Numbered from the stretch's first letter, positions 47,024 through 55,772 are shown. The stretch is DNA of 64,000 nucleotides from Paraglaciecola marina (GCF_004360155.1 NZ_ML178723.1:22445-86444), one strand, 5' to 3'. Notes: generated by a model not told the origin, from the letters alone. Numbers and translations are program-made.

Positions 47024-47338
47024 TTGGCAAATTTCAAAACTCTAACAAAATGGCATATATTTCTCGGTTTTCTGAGCTTTCTCCTCTTTGGTATACCCAA
47101 TTTTTTTGCGGGTGATAGTATTACGGAAACAGGAAAGTTTTACTTACCATTAGTAAATATATTCTTTCCATTACTTCACTTTTCAATCGCATATGGATGC
47201 AAGCTTCAATCTGAATATGGACGGGTAGCTTCAAGAATTTGCGGCTTTTTGCTAATGCCATTTTTCCCCGCAGGTACAATTATTGGTTTTATTCTTTTTG
47301 AAAATACAAAGAAAAAATTTGAGATGCAAGATGCCTAA
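47024..47338 (+). CDS. Integron cassette-encoded small membrane protein
   Basis: This 104-residue protein has three hydrophobic helices (residues ~10-28, 42-60, 70-90) with short charged loops (KLQSEYGR between the second and third) and a basic tail (FENTKKKFEMQDA). It starts at a TTG only 20 bases after the upstream attC cut site, and its stop codon TAA is embedded in the R''-like GCCTAAC. That is the close fit of gene and attC typical of cassettes. The topology resembles other small cassette membrane proteins but no family is recognised. Confidence 0.65.
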   Translation: MANFKTLTKWHIFLGFLSFLLFGIPNFFAGDSITETGKFYLPLVNIFFPLLHFSIAYGCKLQSEYGRVASRICGFLLMPFFPAGTIIGFILFENTKKKFEMQDA

Positions 47339-47339
47339 C
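47333..47339 (+). mobile_element. 5' end (R'' box) of a second, truncated attC
   Basis: GCCTAAC fits RYYYAAC, overlaps the stop of the cassette gene and is followed by AAGTG. No GTTRRRY partner or L-box complement could be found in the ~250 bases downstream, where unrelated sequence and then an esterase pseudogene follow. The second attC therefore appears cut short, ending the array. Confidence 0.5.
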
Positions 47340-47592
47340 AAGTGATTATGGAGTTATTCATTGAGTCAGGATCAGGCTACATGGGGTTAATTAAAGACTG
47401 GTTGTTACGAAGACTTGCAGCTTAAAAGCCTTTGATTTTTCGCTTCTAATATCTTTGAGTTTGGCTAATTCGTTGCCATTTTTTTGATTTAAAATGCTAT
47501 AGCGGGATTTTTACAAGGTATTCCATTGATAAAGTATAAAAGTAGTCATAATCTAGCCTTCCTGAAGAGCTCTATAAAAGATAACCGTAAAG

Positions 47593-48271
47593 TTGATAAA
47601 AACAGTTGTAATGTTCATTGCTTTACTAGTTTGTCATCAGGTTTTAGCTGATGATGCAAATAAAGAAGTTGAGGTCACTGCTCTGTCGATTGGCTAGAGA
47701 GTGGTACTTTAGTCTGAGGTATTGAATGAGAATAGGGTGATAAATGTTTATCTGCACCAAGGATATTCAAAAGCTTTATCAAAAGATTACCCTGTGATCT
47801 ATTTATTAGATGGCTCTATTGAAGAGGATTTTATTCATATTGCAGGGCTGGTTCAGTTTGGTTCGTTTTATTGAAACTGAGTTGCAACCATACATAGACG
47901 CAAAATATAGAACCACTTCAACCAAAACCTTGATAAGTCAGTCTCTTAGAGGGCTTTTGGCAACCGAAATTTTATTTAAAAAACCAGACTTATTTGATAA
48001 CTACATTATTACTAGCCCAAGTTTATGGTGGGATGACGAGTCTTTATTAAAGTACACGCCAGCTTTATATACTTCCAAAAAGTATGTGTTTATCGCCGTT
48101 GGTAAATAGGGCGAAGTGATAGAGAGAACAGCCAGAGAGTTGTATGACAAATTGAGGGGGGTAGAGAATGAAAACACTAACCTTTATTTTGAGTATTTAA
48201 AAAAGCAAGATCATGGTGATGCCCTGCATTTAGCAGTGTACAGTGCTTTTGAAAAAATATTTATGAAGTAG
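47593..48271 (+). pseudogene. Decayed alpha/beta hydrolase (esterase D-like) gene
   Basis: The N-terminal part (TTG at 47593; signal peptide ending HQVLA-DD) runs in one frame through NVYLHQGYSKALSKDYPVIY but is broken by TAG stops after TALSIG and after RVVL. Near 47845-47860 a deletion joins LVQFGSFY to RFIETELQPYID in another frame, missing perhaps 50-60 residues. The serine elbow, normally GxSxGG, reads SQSLRG. A further TAG follows VFIAVGK, after which the same frame continues to a natural end (KKQDHGDALHLAVY). At least four lesions make function very unlikely. The 47340-47592 stretch before it shows no gene. Confidence 0.85.
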
Positions 48272-48374
48272 TGCTAAGGTTAATTACCGTGTTTTTTCGT
48301 CCGCCGTTTATAGGGGGAGTTGTGTAGTTGCATTGTTATCTTATGATCTACATTAATGATGAGTAAGGGATAAA

Positions 48375-48644
48375 ATGACAAATTGTAAAGTTAAGTTATG
48401 TGTATTGACCGGGGGCATGTTTGTGGGGGGGATTAGTGCATCACCCACTTCAAACGAGTTTATACCTTGTAAAAAGCTCGCTGTTGCCAAACTAGAGTAC
48501 TGTTTAAATAGCGATAATAGTGATTGTTGGTCTAAGTCAAAGGGCAGTTATGAGTCTTGTCATAAAGCAATAATTGAAAAACATGGCGTTAAAAATAAGC
48601 AAATACAGAAAGCAAAAAATAAAAGTGACATCCATAAAGGGTAG
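48375..48644 (+). CDS. Small secreted protein with twin CX10C cysteine pattern
   Basis: This 89-residue protein has a signal peptide (CKVKLCVLTGGMFVGGISA-S, after MTN) with GGGATAAA just upstream of the ATG. The mature ~67 residues contain exactly four cysteines arranged C-x10-C-x7-C-x10-C (PCKKLAVAKLEYC, then DCWSKSKGSYESC) and a lysine-rich tail. The spacing suggests a helical hairpin held by two disulphides, which the periplasm would permit. I know no bacterial family with this signature. It is not linked to its neighbours by spacing. Confidence 0.55.
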   Translation: MTNCKVKLCVLTGGMFVGGISASPTSNEFIPCKKLAVAKLEYCLNSDNSDCWSKSKGSYESCHKAIIEKHGVKNKQIQKAKNKSDIHKG

Positions 48645-48704
48645 ATGAGTTGTCTAATCGGTGCTGGTAATAGCTAGCCTAAAATTAACAGCTTTAGAGC
48701 ATAG

Positions 48705-51401
48705 TTAAGGGAGGGGGAAGTCTAGCCACTGGGCTAACGTTTTGGCTAGCACGTCTCGTTTTAAGGGCTTAGTGATATATTTGTTCATTCCTGACTCGTT
48801 AGCTTTTTCATAATCTTGCTGCATGGCATTTGCAGATAACCCACATATTGGTAGTGTGGTGAAGCCTATTTCTCGTAATAATTTTGTTGCAGTATAGCCG
48901 TCCATTACCGGCATTTGTATGTCCATTAAAATAACATCGTAGTATGGAGAGTTGGTTATTTTTGTTACGGCTTGTTGACCGTCTTCTGCTATGTCGTAGC
49001 TAACTCCCAATGATTTTAGCATTTCACCCGCTACCGCTTGATTTATGCTGTTATCTTCAACTAATAACACATGACCTTTTAGTTTATGCTCTATTGGCTG
49101 GCTCTTCGCTGATAATAGAGTTTCCGCCGAAGCAGAAATCCCTTGGAGTTCATCAATAAATATACTGAATTCTCGCGGTGTAAATGGATGAGATAATGTA
49201 GGAGTATGCCACGTTTTTATTAGCTCTGATGCGAGTTGTTGAGGTTGTGTATCTTTAATAAATCCAAACTTAATGGCTTTGTCTTTGCAATATTGAAGTG
49301 CCGGCTCTAAAGCGTTCAGATGCTCTTTACTTTTCGCATCAAAAATTGCGATGGCCTGCTTATTTGGTTCAGCAAAAGGTTGTTCTTGAATGGATCTTAA
49401 TGTTTCGATGTGACAGTTTTCTGTCATCGCATCTAAATATTCTCGGTTTACTAAGTGAGATTCTGGCACATAATAAATATGGTTTGACGAGGGTTGTGTT
49501 TTACTTAATATGCTTGCTTGTCCTTTAAAGGCTCTAAGTTTGAGCTGCAAAGTAAAGATACTTCCCTCATTTTTAGTTGATGTGACAGTAATCTTGCCAT
49601 TCATTAAGTTAATTAACTGTTTAACAATGGCTAAACCAAGGCCCGTTCCACCAAACTCTCTGCTTGTCGTCCCATCAGCTTGTGTGAAGGGGTGAAATAT
49701 CTTTTCAAGCTGCGTGTCTGTCATGCCAATACCTGTATCTTTTACCTCTGCATGTAAAGTGAATGCTCCTGCTTTACCGCTACTTTCGCCCCCAAATTTA
49801 ATAAATACGGTGCCGTTTCGAGTAAATTTTATAGCATTACTGCAGAGGTTTAACATGATTTGGCAAATACGCTGGGGGTCGCCAACCAATTTTTTAGGTA
49901 GGCTTGGGTCGGCAAATAATCGGACATTCAAGTTTTTTTCTCGCGCTCGCATACCGGTGCTAGCGAGTATGTTGTTAAACAGAGAGTCTAACGAAAAATC
50001 GGTTTGTTCTATATCGAGCTTACCAGCTTCTATTTTAGAAAAGTCTAAAATGTCATTGATCACTGTCATCAATAGTTGACTAGAGTTACTTACTTTAATT
50101 AAATACTCTCGAAGTTTATCTGACATGTTCTCGCTTAGACCAAGCTCCACTAGACCAATAATACCATTCATCGGAGTACGAATTTCGTGACTCATATTGG
50201 CCAAAAAAACACTTTTTGACTGAGTCGCTTTTTCGGCAATCACTTTTGCACTAGCGAGCTCTCGATTTAATTGCTCTTGTCGTTCAATTAGGTGTTGTGA
50301 CTCAGTTAATAATTCCGTAGTACGCAGATTATTTTCACGAAATACATTTGCTGCCTTAGCGAGCTTTCCTATATCGTCTTTTCGATTTAAACCTGGTATG
50401 GAGTCTATTTTTTTATCTCTAATTAGTCGTTCAAATACATCTGTTATGGCATTGATAGGAACAATGACTCTTATGCCCAAAAATAGAGCGGCTCCCACCG
50501 CGAATATAATGCCAAAGAGCGAAGTGATATCGTTGCGAATTTTTGTTTGTTCAATATTACTGATTATAACGGTATTGGTTTGCTCAGATAAAAGTGCGAC
50601 GTTTTCACTTAACTGGCCAGTTAAATAAAGAAACTCATTAGCAGAGCCTGTCATAACCACATTGACTAAATATAAGTAACCTCGAGTAACTTGTGTTAAT
50701 TGGAGAAAGTTTTGTTCAATTTTAATTAGTGAGCTATCGAGTGTAGGAATTTGTTCCGACATCACTGGATATTGCCTTAGAATTTCTCTGATCTTTTCAA
50801 TTTTGGATTCAAATTGTTCAATATGCGCTAGGTCTGGACTCAATATGTAGTTAAATGCATCATTTTCAGCTTGCGCTAAGTGAAACCCAATTAGAGCGAT
50901 GGGAAGTGATTGTATGTTATTCACTGCATCACGTTTTTCTATTATGGCGACTAGTGAGTCAATTTCTATTAGTAAGCCACTTTCAAACAAGGCTTCGCGG
51001 CGTGTTCTACCTTTTATTACGTCATTAAAATTGTCGGAGTAGTCGAATAAGTGTTGGCGCATTCTGCTAAGCAGTTTTAACCCGTATTCTTCATCCATTT
51101 CTGGTAATACGGAGTGCTCTAAAATCTGTAGTTTTTCTTCAATGTCTGTTATTAAACGACTAAAGCGAATTGCCGCTGACTGGCTGGCAGAGTCTTTGTA
51201 GATTAATACATTACGTTGTAAGTTGGCGACATCACGCTCAAGCTCGCGAACTGTATTTACATCAAGTAAAGATTGCTGAGAGAGGTTGAGGCCTTTAAAT
51301 AAAGTTTCTTGGTTACTGCGAGTAGTAAAAATTTGTAAAACCAATAGAAAAATTAGGATAGATAATACGGCACCAACCTGCACCTTAAGTGATGAAAACA
51401 T
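48705..51401 (-). CDS. Membrane hybrid sensor histidine kinase (HAMP-HisKA-HATPase-REC)
   Basis: The ATG at 51401, with AAGGAG four bases upstream, is chosen over a TTG that directly abuts the previous stop. The 898 residues comprise a first helix (~7-27) and a predicted helical periplasmic sensor of about 260 residues resembling TorS-like all-helical input domains. The second helix (~290-313) and HAMP (~314-366) follow. HisKA has His405 in ANMSHEIRTP. HATPase has GGTGLGLAIV. A degenerate receiver-like stretch (~640-740) precedes a full receiver with Asp827 in ILMDIQMPVMDG. It follows the binding-protein gene within 22 bases, so the two form a sensor pair. Confidence 0.92.
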   Translation of the reverse strand: MFSSLKVQVGAVLSILIFLLVLQIFTTRSNQETLFKGLNLSQQSLLDVNTVRELERDVANLQRNVLIYKDSASQSAAIRFSRLITDIEEKLQILEHSVLPEMDEEYGLKLLSRMRQHLFDYSDNFNDVIKGRTRREALFESGLLIEIDSLVAIIEKRDAVNNIQSLPIALIGFHLAQAENDAFNYILSPDLAHIEQFESKIEKIREILRQYPVMSEQIPTLDSSLIKIEQNFLQLTQVTRGYLYLVNVVMTGSANEFLYLTGQLSENVALLSEQTNTVIISNIEQTKIRNDITSLFGIIFAVGAALFLGIRVIVPINAITDVFERLIRDKKIDSIPGLNRKDDIGKLAKAANVFRENNLRTTELLTESQHLIERQEQLNRELASAKVIAEKATQSKSVFLANMSHEIRTPMNGIIGLVELGLSENMSDKLREYLIKVSNSSQLLMTVINDILDFSKIEAGKLDIEQTDFSLDSLFNNILASTGMRAREKNLNVRLFADPSLPKKLVGDPQRICQIMLNLCSNAIKFTRNGTVFIKFGGESSGKAGAFTLHAEVKDTGIGMTDTQLEKIFHPFTQADGTTSREFGGTGLGLAIVKQLINLMNGKITVTSTKNEGSIFTLQLKLRAFKGQASILSKTQPSSNHIYYVPESHLVNREYLDAMTENCHIETLRSIQEQPFAEPNKQAIAIFDAKSKEHLNALEPALQYCKDKAIKFGFIKDTQPQQLASELIKTWHTPTLSHPFTPREFSIFIDELQGISASAETLLSAKSQPIEHKLKGHVLLVEDNSINQAVAGEMLKSLGVSYDIAEDGQQAVTKITNSPYYDVILMDIQMPVMDGYTATKLLREIGFTTLPICGLSANAMQQDYEKANESGMNKYITKPLKRDVLAKTLAQWLDFPLP

Positions 51402-51422
51402 AACACTCCTTAATATTTGCAA

Positions 51423-52715
51423 CTATGAGCTAATGAACTCATACCATTTTTGCAAGCTGTATTCATAAGTGGGCATGACGGTATTCCATACGGCTACGTT
51501 ACTAAAGCGCTTTTCATAGCTACCACCAGTACGAATGTCACCCTGTAATACAGCTACCTTACCATCTGTACCAAGAAGAGATGTAGATGCCGGCTTACCA
51601 TCATACCAATAACCCCACTCAGCTTCTGTCAAAAGAGGTTTTGAGCGTTGAGGGTTTGATATGTAATAGCCTTGTCTGGCAATAAATGCTCCAGGCCAGC
51701 CAGATAACCACCAGTTCATATACTCATAGGCGACGTCTTTGACTTTGCCTGTAGTGGCTGCTGATAAACACATCACGCCGTGCCAGCCGCGATAGCCCTC
51801 TTTGGGAGCTGCAAAAGTCACTGGAATATTTTGACTATTGAGCTGGGTCACCGCGGGGGAGAACATACTTTCTATTACAATCCGTTTTGTGCGCATAAAC
51901 TCTACGGACTCTGGTACAGAGGTCCAGAAACCACTAAAGTGGCCTTGTGCTTTTAGGTTGTTTAAAATTTTGAACAAGGCATCTAGTTCTAGCTTAGTCA
52001 TGGCTCCTATATTGGCGAAACTGGCTAAACCCTGTGCTTGAGCTGCTAAGGCCAGGTCAAAGAGTCCTATTGTCGGAGCGTTGACTATGCCTACTTTTCC
52101 TGAATATCTTTCATCTAATAACCAGCCCCAGCTTTCTGTTTGGTAGGGAATTCCTTTATCTATTACCTCTGTGTTGTAGCCAAAAGAATCAACGTTGTGT
52201 ACATAAGGCAAAAAGCTGATGTGGTCAGTGTGCTCAGTGCCTAACTTACCATTAGGCTGAACGTGAAGTATTTTATATGGTGCATCTCCCGCTCCATAAT
52301 TAGCGTTTGGGGTGACTTTACCGGTTTTGGTTAATGGATTGATTTCGTCCCAGTACTTCAAGCGCTTTTTATCTATACTTTGGATAGCTTTAGAGCGCCA
52401 TAAAACATTGATGCTGTTTGACCATTGTTCATATAAATCAAAGCTTTGAGGAGAGATAGCTGCTTTTTGTAGAACAGATGCACTACCTCTGGCCTCAAAA
52501 GAAATATTGATCCCCAAGTCACTCATGGCTTGTTGTCTTAATTCTTCTTGCAGGGTTACATGGGTACCTAATACTCTTAGGGTAGGGGTGTTTTTTGCAA
52601 AAACGTAAGGGGCTTTAACTATTGCGCCTGCGGAAATACCAGTTTTTACTATTGTCTTTAGGGTTTTACGGCGATTGATATCGATAATTTCAGGGGTTTT
52701 ATTGATAATGTTCAT
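51423..52715 (-). CDS. Tat-exported ABC-type substrate-binding protein paired with the hybrid kinase
   Basis: This 430-residue protein has a twin-arginine signal INRRKTLKTIV followed by a hydrophobic stretch and a cut near YVFA-K. The mature chain has the two-lobed extracellular solute-binding layout (SBP_bac, PotD/PotF-like), for example LRVLGTHVTLQEEL, FDLYEQWSN and YVHNVDSFGYNTEVI. Binding of a polyamine-like or small organic ligand is a guess from the fold group. No ABC permease or ATPase gene is adjacent. The gene leads a two-gene operon with the kinase, which suggests a co-receptor role like TorT, LuxP or NspS. Confidence 0.85.
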   Translation of the reverse strand: MNIINKTPEIIDINRRKTLKTIVKTGISAGAIVKAPYVFAKNTPTLRVLGTHVTLQEELRQQAMSDLGINISFEARGSASVLQKAAISPQSFDLYEQWSNSINVLWRSKAIQSIDKKRLKYWDEINPLTKTGKVTPNANYGAGDAPYKILHVQPNGKLGTEHTDHISFLPYVHNVDSFGYNTEVIDKGIPYQTESWGWLLDERYSGKVGIVNAPTIGLFDLALAAQAQGLASFANIGAMTKLELDALFKILNNLKAQGHFSGFWTSVPESVEFMRTKRIVIESMFSPAVTQLNSQNIPVTFAAPKEGYRGWHGVMCLSAATTGKVKDVAYEYMNWWLSGWPGAFIARQGYYISNPQRSKPLLTEAEWGYWYDGKPASTSLLGTDGKVAVLQGDIRTGGSYEKRFSNVAVWNTVMPTYEYSLQKWYEFISS

Positions 52716-53268
52716 AAACTCTCCTTGTTAACCTTAACTATAAATATCATTTTATTTTTAACAATTAATCTTTAGTCGTAGTAGCTAAACTTATATTCAT
52801 TATTTTTTAAGGATAGTCAATTTTAGATATTTTATTCGTCAGTATACGTATTGGATTTAGCTTTTTTGAGTGATGAAAAGTGATGAAAAGTGATGTGAAA
52901 ATGTGGGAAATGAGAATAACCGTCGCAAGCGTAGGTTCAGAAATAATTGTTTGTATAGAAATTCATTAATATGGTTTAGCTAATCTGAAGCCATTGAGTG
53001 CTATGCCTATAGAGGTAAAAATAGATATATTGAAGGTGTCTCTCATACGGTGTAGAGGTTAGATTAAAGACACCATGGCAACTAAGAACAACTGTGCTGG
53101 TATTTGTGATCATTCATTTGCAGATGCCAACCTCAATTTTCAAAATAATAAAATTGTAGATATCTAAATTACTAGAGTTCTGCGTTAGGGGGATACTACA
53201 ACTAGTTAGGTTGTTATCATCTAGCTGGCCCGTTATTCTGTAACAATAAGATATTCACAGAGCAAATT
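52716..53268. repeat. 553-base non-coding region with direct repeats
   Basis: Between the binding-protein and SGNH genes there are three tandem copies of TGATGAAAAG (52871-52880, 52881-52890, then a partial TGATGTGAAA), and distant GGTGTCT/AGACACC arms at 53035 and 53068. A 30-codon frame starting at 53075 lacks a good ribosome binding site. I see no supportable gene or RNA; promoters of both divergent genes must lie here. Confidence 0.5.
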
Positions 53269-54192
53269 ATGAATCTAGTTATTTCCCGTATGTTTAGCTT
53301 AGTGCTTGTATTGAGTAGCTTTGTTACTGCCGCAGAAACCCGTGTGTTGTTTATCGGTAATAGTTTTACCTATGGTTATGGCTCATCTGTTAAACATTAC
53401 CGCACTGACTCTGTAACTGATTTAAACAATGAAAAGATTGGAGGGGTTCCCGCACTTTTTAAATCATTTACTAAGCAAGCAGGCTTTGATTATGATGTTT
53501 ATGTTGAAACTAGAGGCGGTAGTGACCTGAGTTTCCATGTGCAAAATAAGCTACAGGTAATCAATAAAAAGCCTTGGGATAAGGTGGTAATGCATGGTTT
53601 TAGTACGTTAGACCGTAAAATTCCTGGTGACCCAACCAGGTTTGTTGAATCTACTAAAAAAATGTCTACGTTTTTAGAAAAGCTAAACCCTAAAGTTGAG
53701 GTTTTTCTTACCTCTACTTGGTCGCGGGCTGATTTAATTTATCAAGCTGAGCGCCCTTGGTCAGGAGCTTCAGTAGGGAAAATGGCCTTGGATATTCGCG
53801 CCGGATACGATAAAGCCGCCGCAACATCAGCTGTTATTAAAGGAGTGAATGCTGTGGGAGAAGCTTGGACAAAAGCTATAACCCTAGGTATTGCTGATGC
53901 TAATCCTTACGACGGTGTTGAGTTTGGCAAGGTTAATCTGTGGACTTGGGATAATTACCATGGCAGCAATTATGGTTATTATTTACATGCGCTTGTGGTT
54001 TTTGGAAATTTGACCGGCGTTGACCCTCGCTCACTAGGATCAAATGAATGTTCAGGTTATGAACTTGGTATGTCAAAACGTGAAATAAGCATGTTACAGC
54101 AGGCGGCATTTGAGCAGTTATCGGCAGAGCGTCAAATGAGTGGTTCTCCACTAATCAGTCCCAACTCAGTTTGGCCCAAAAGCTGCGTTTAA
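53269..54192 (+). CDS. Exported SGNH/GDSL-type hydrolase
   Basis: This 307-residue protein has a signal peptide ending at VTAAE. The block I motif GNSFTYG places the nucleophile at Ser32. A C-terminal W-D-N-Y-H gives the Asp228-x-x-His231 pair of the SGNH hydrolase catalytic triad, and a GGSD segment near residue 84 fits the oxyanion Gly block. Such enzymes de-esterify sugars, lipids or acetylated polysaccharides. The N-terminal context KHYRTDSVTDLNNEK is distinctive. It stands about 80 bases upstream of a broken esterase gene, so both may once have served the same substrate. Confidence 0.8.
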   Translation: MNLVISRMFSLVLVLSSFVTAAETRVLFIGNSFTYGYGSSVKHYRTDSVTDLNNEKIGGVPALFKSFTKQAGFDYDVYVETRGGSDLSFHVQNKLQVINKKPWDKVVMHGFSTLDRKIPGDPTRFVESTKKMSTFLEKLNPKVEVFLTSTWSRADLIYQAERPWSGASVGKMALDIRAGYDKAAATSAVIKGVNAVGEAWTKAITLGIADANPYDGVEFGKVNLWTWDNYHGSNYGYYLHALVVFGNLTGVDPRSLGSNECSGYELGMSKREISMLQQAAFEQLSAERQMSGSPLISPNSVWPKSCV

Positions 54193-54273
54193 TCTTAGTA
54201 AGTTTGCACCCTACGCCATCGTTTTTGGGTAATAGTAAACATTAATATATTGATAATACTGGGAGGTTAGTAG

Positions 54274-55156
54274 GTTCAGATTTCAAATAAGGTTATTACC
54301 ACTCTGGTTATTGCAGTCACATTTTTAACTTTAATTTTGTTGCTTTTTAACAGGTATGTTGAAGATTACACTTCTGATTTTACCGATCTCACAATTTACT
54401 CCTCTGTTTTAGATGAAGATAGAAAGCTATTCATCCGCCTACCAAACAATTATGATGAGAAAAAGCGCTATCCCTTGATAATTAAATCAGACGGTAATTT
54501 CAATTTAAGTCGTTGGGATGAGGTAATTTCAGAGTTATCACAGCAAGGGAATGTGAATGATTCTATTCTTATTGCTATACCAAATCTTTTTTTTGAGTGA
54601 TTCAAGAAACCGAGACCTTGTCCCCCCATATGCACGAAAAGATGTAAGAATCGAGGCTCGTCCTGCAAGTGATAATTCTCCATTAATATTTGGCAAAGGA
54701 GATTTGTTTTTAAGATTTATAGAAACTGAACTCATACCTTATATCGAAGATAATTATTCGATTAATAACAATAGGATATTGAGCGGTTTTTCAGCTGGGG
54801 GGAGATTTGTTTTATATACGTTAGTGACTAAACCAGATCTGTTTACTGGATATTTTTCCTTTAGTCCCGCAGCTTGGTACGATAACTCTGTTGTAGTTGA
54901 TGAATTTAAGAAGGGACTAAATGGAGTGAAAGAAAAGCCACTATATTTATATTTAAGTTTGGGAGGCGACGATAACGCAATTATTAGCGGTTCGTTTAAA
55001 GGCTTACTATCCGCAATTGAATCTAATGCACCAATCAGTTTATATTCTGAGTATAGCTATAGTAAAGGTGCCAACCATGAACTGAATCCATATATTTCAG
55101 TCCCTAAAGCGCTAAAAGGCTACTATAGGTTTCGAGCTACCAATGTTGATCTCTAG
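54274..55156 (+). pseudogene. Alpha/beta hydrolase (esterase D-like) broken by a +1 frameshift in a T8 run
   Basis: The coding potential runs in one frame from about 54274 through a membrane anchor (VITTLVIAVTFLTLILLLF) to IAIPNL, then continues in the next frame as LSDSRNRDLVPPYAR with the nucleophile elbow GFSAGG and the family segment FIETELIPYIEDNY. Deleting one T from the T8 tract at 54587-54594 restores a single open frame. A strong GGGAGG at 54261-54266 precedes GTT, not a start codon, so the original start may also be mutated; a TTG at 54337 is alternative. Unlike the other esterase relic, the catalytic region is otherwise intact. Confidence 0.75.
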
Positions 55157-55193
55157 TGAAAAAAAATGATAGAAATATTTATAGGGTTTAAAA

Positions 55194-55772
55194 TTGCAGC
55201 GCCCTTCTAAAGAGCAAATAAATAACCTACCTCTGTATGCTGGCCTTAAGGTTTCTGATATCAATATTATAGAAACTGAATTGGATGCAAGTAATGCACT
55301 AAAAGTCTTAGAGAGTGAGTCTAGTGTGGGCTTTGATACTGAAAGCAAACCTATATTCAAACCTGGGCAATCTAGCTCGGGACCCACTTTGATTCAACTT
55401 GCTACAGAATCTAGAGGGTTTTTATTTCCAGTTAGATTTTCGGCTGCTCTATCTGCTGCAGGCGTTATATTGTGTAATCAAGATATTCAAAAGGTAGGGT
55501 TTGGCCTTAAAGGTGACAATAAGGCGCTATGTAAGCTTAATATAAATCTAGCTAATACCTTAGATTTGTCTCTTGAGTTAAAACGTTTAACTGGCGATAA
55601 AGACCCAATTGGGGCTAGGGCTGCGGTGGCTATGGTACTTTACAAACGATTAGGAAAAGGCGCTCAGCGCTCAAATTGGGGGCAATATCCATTGCGGCAA
55701 CATCAAATTTTATACGCCGCCAATGATGCCCATTGTGCCATTTGTATCAAAAAGAGCTTGGTCAGCTATTAA
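55194..55772 (+). CDS. Single-domain DEDDy 3'-5' exonuclease (RNase D-like)
   Basis: This 192-residue protein has the four acidic residues plus Tyr of the DEDDy superfamily: Asp48 and Glu50 in GFDTES, Asp108 in GFGLKGD and Tyr174/Asp178 in YAANDA. It matches the PF01612 exonuclease fold but lacks the HRDC domains of RNase D, so it is a stand-alone domain like plant Werner-type exonucleases. RNA or single-stranded DNA could be the substrate. It starts at TTG, 38 bases after the esterase relic, and stands before marC. Confidence 0.85.
   Translation: MQRPSKEQINNLPLYAGLKVSDINIIETELDASNALKVLESESSVGFDTESKPIFKPGQSSSGPTLIQLATESRGFLFPVRFSAALSAAGVILCNQDIQKVGFGLKGDNKALCKLNINLANTLDLSLELKRLTGDKDPIGARAAVAMVLYKRLGKGAQRSNWGQYPLRQHQILYAANDAHCAICIKKSLVSY

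Noticed and set aside
53075..53167. A 30-residue open frame in the 52716-53268 gap
   Set aside because: Good ATG but no ribosome binding site, no signal or recognisable motif, and codon content not protein-like; left out as a gene.
54337..54600. A complete 87-residue protein from the first part of the second esterase
   Set aside because: It ends at a frameshift in T8 and continues as the same protein family in the next frame, so it is not a separate gene.
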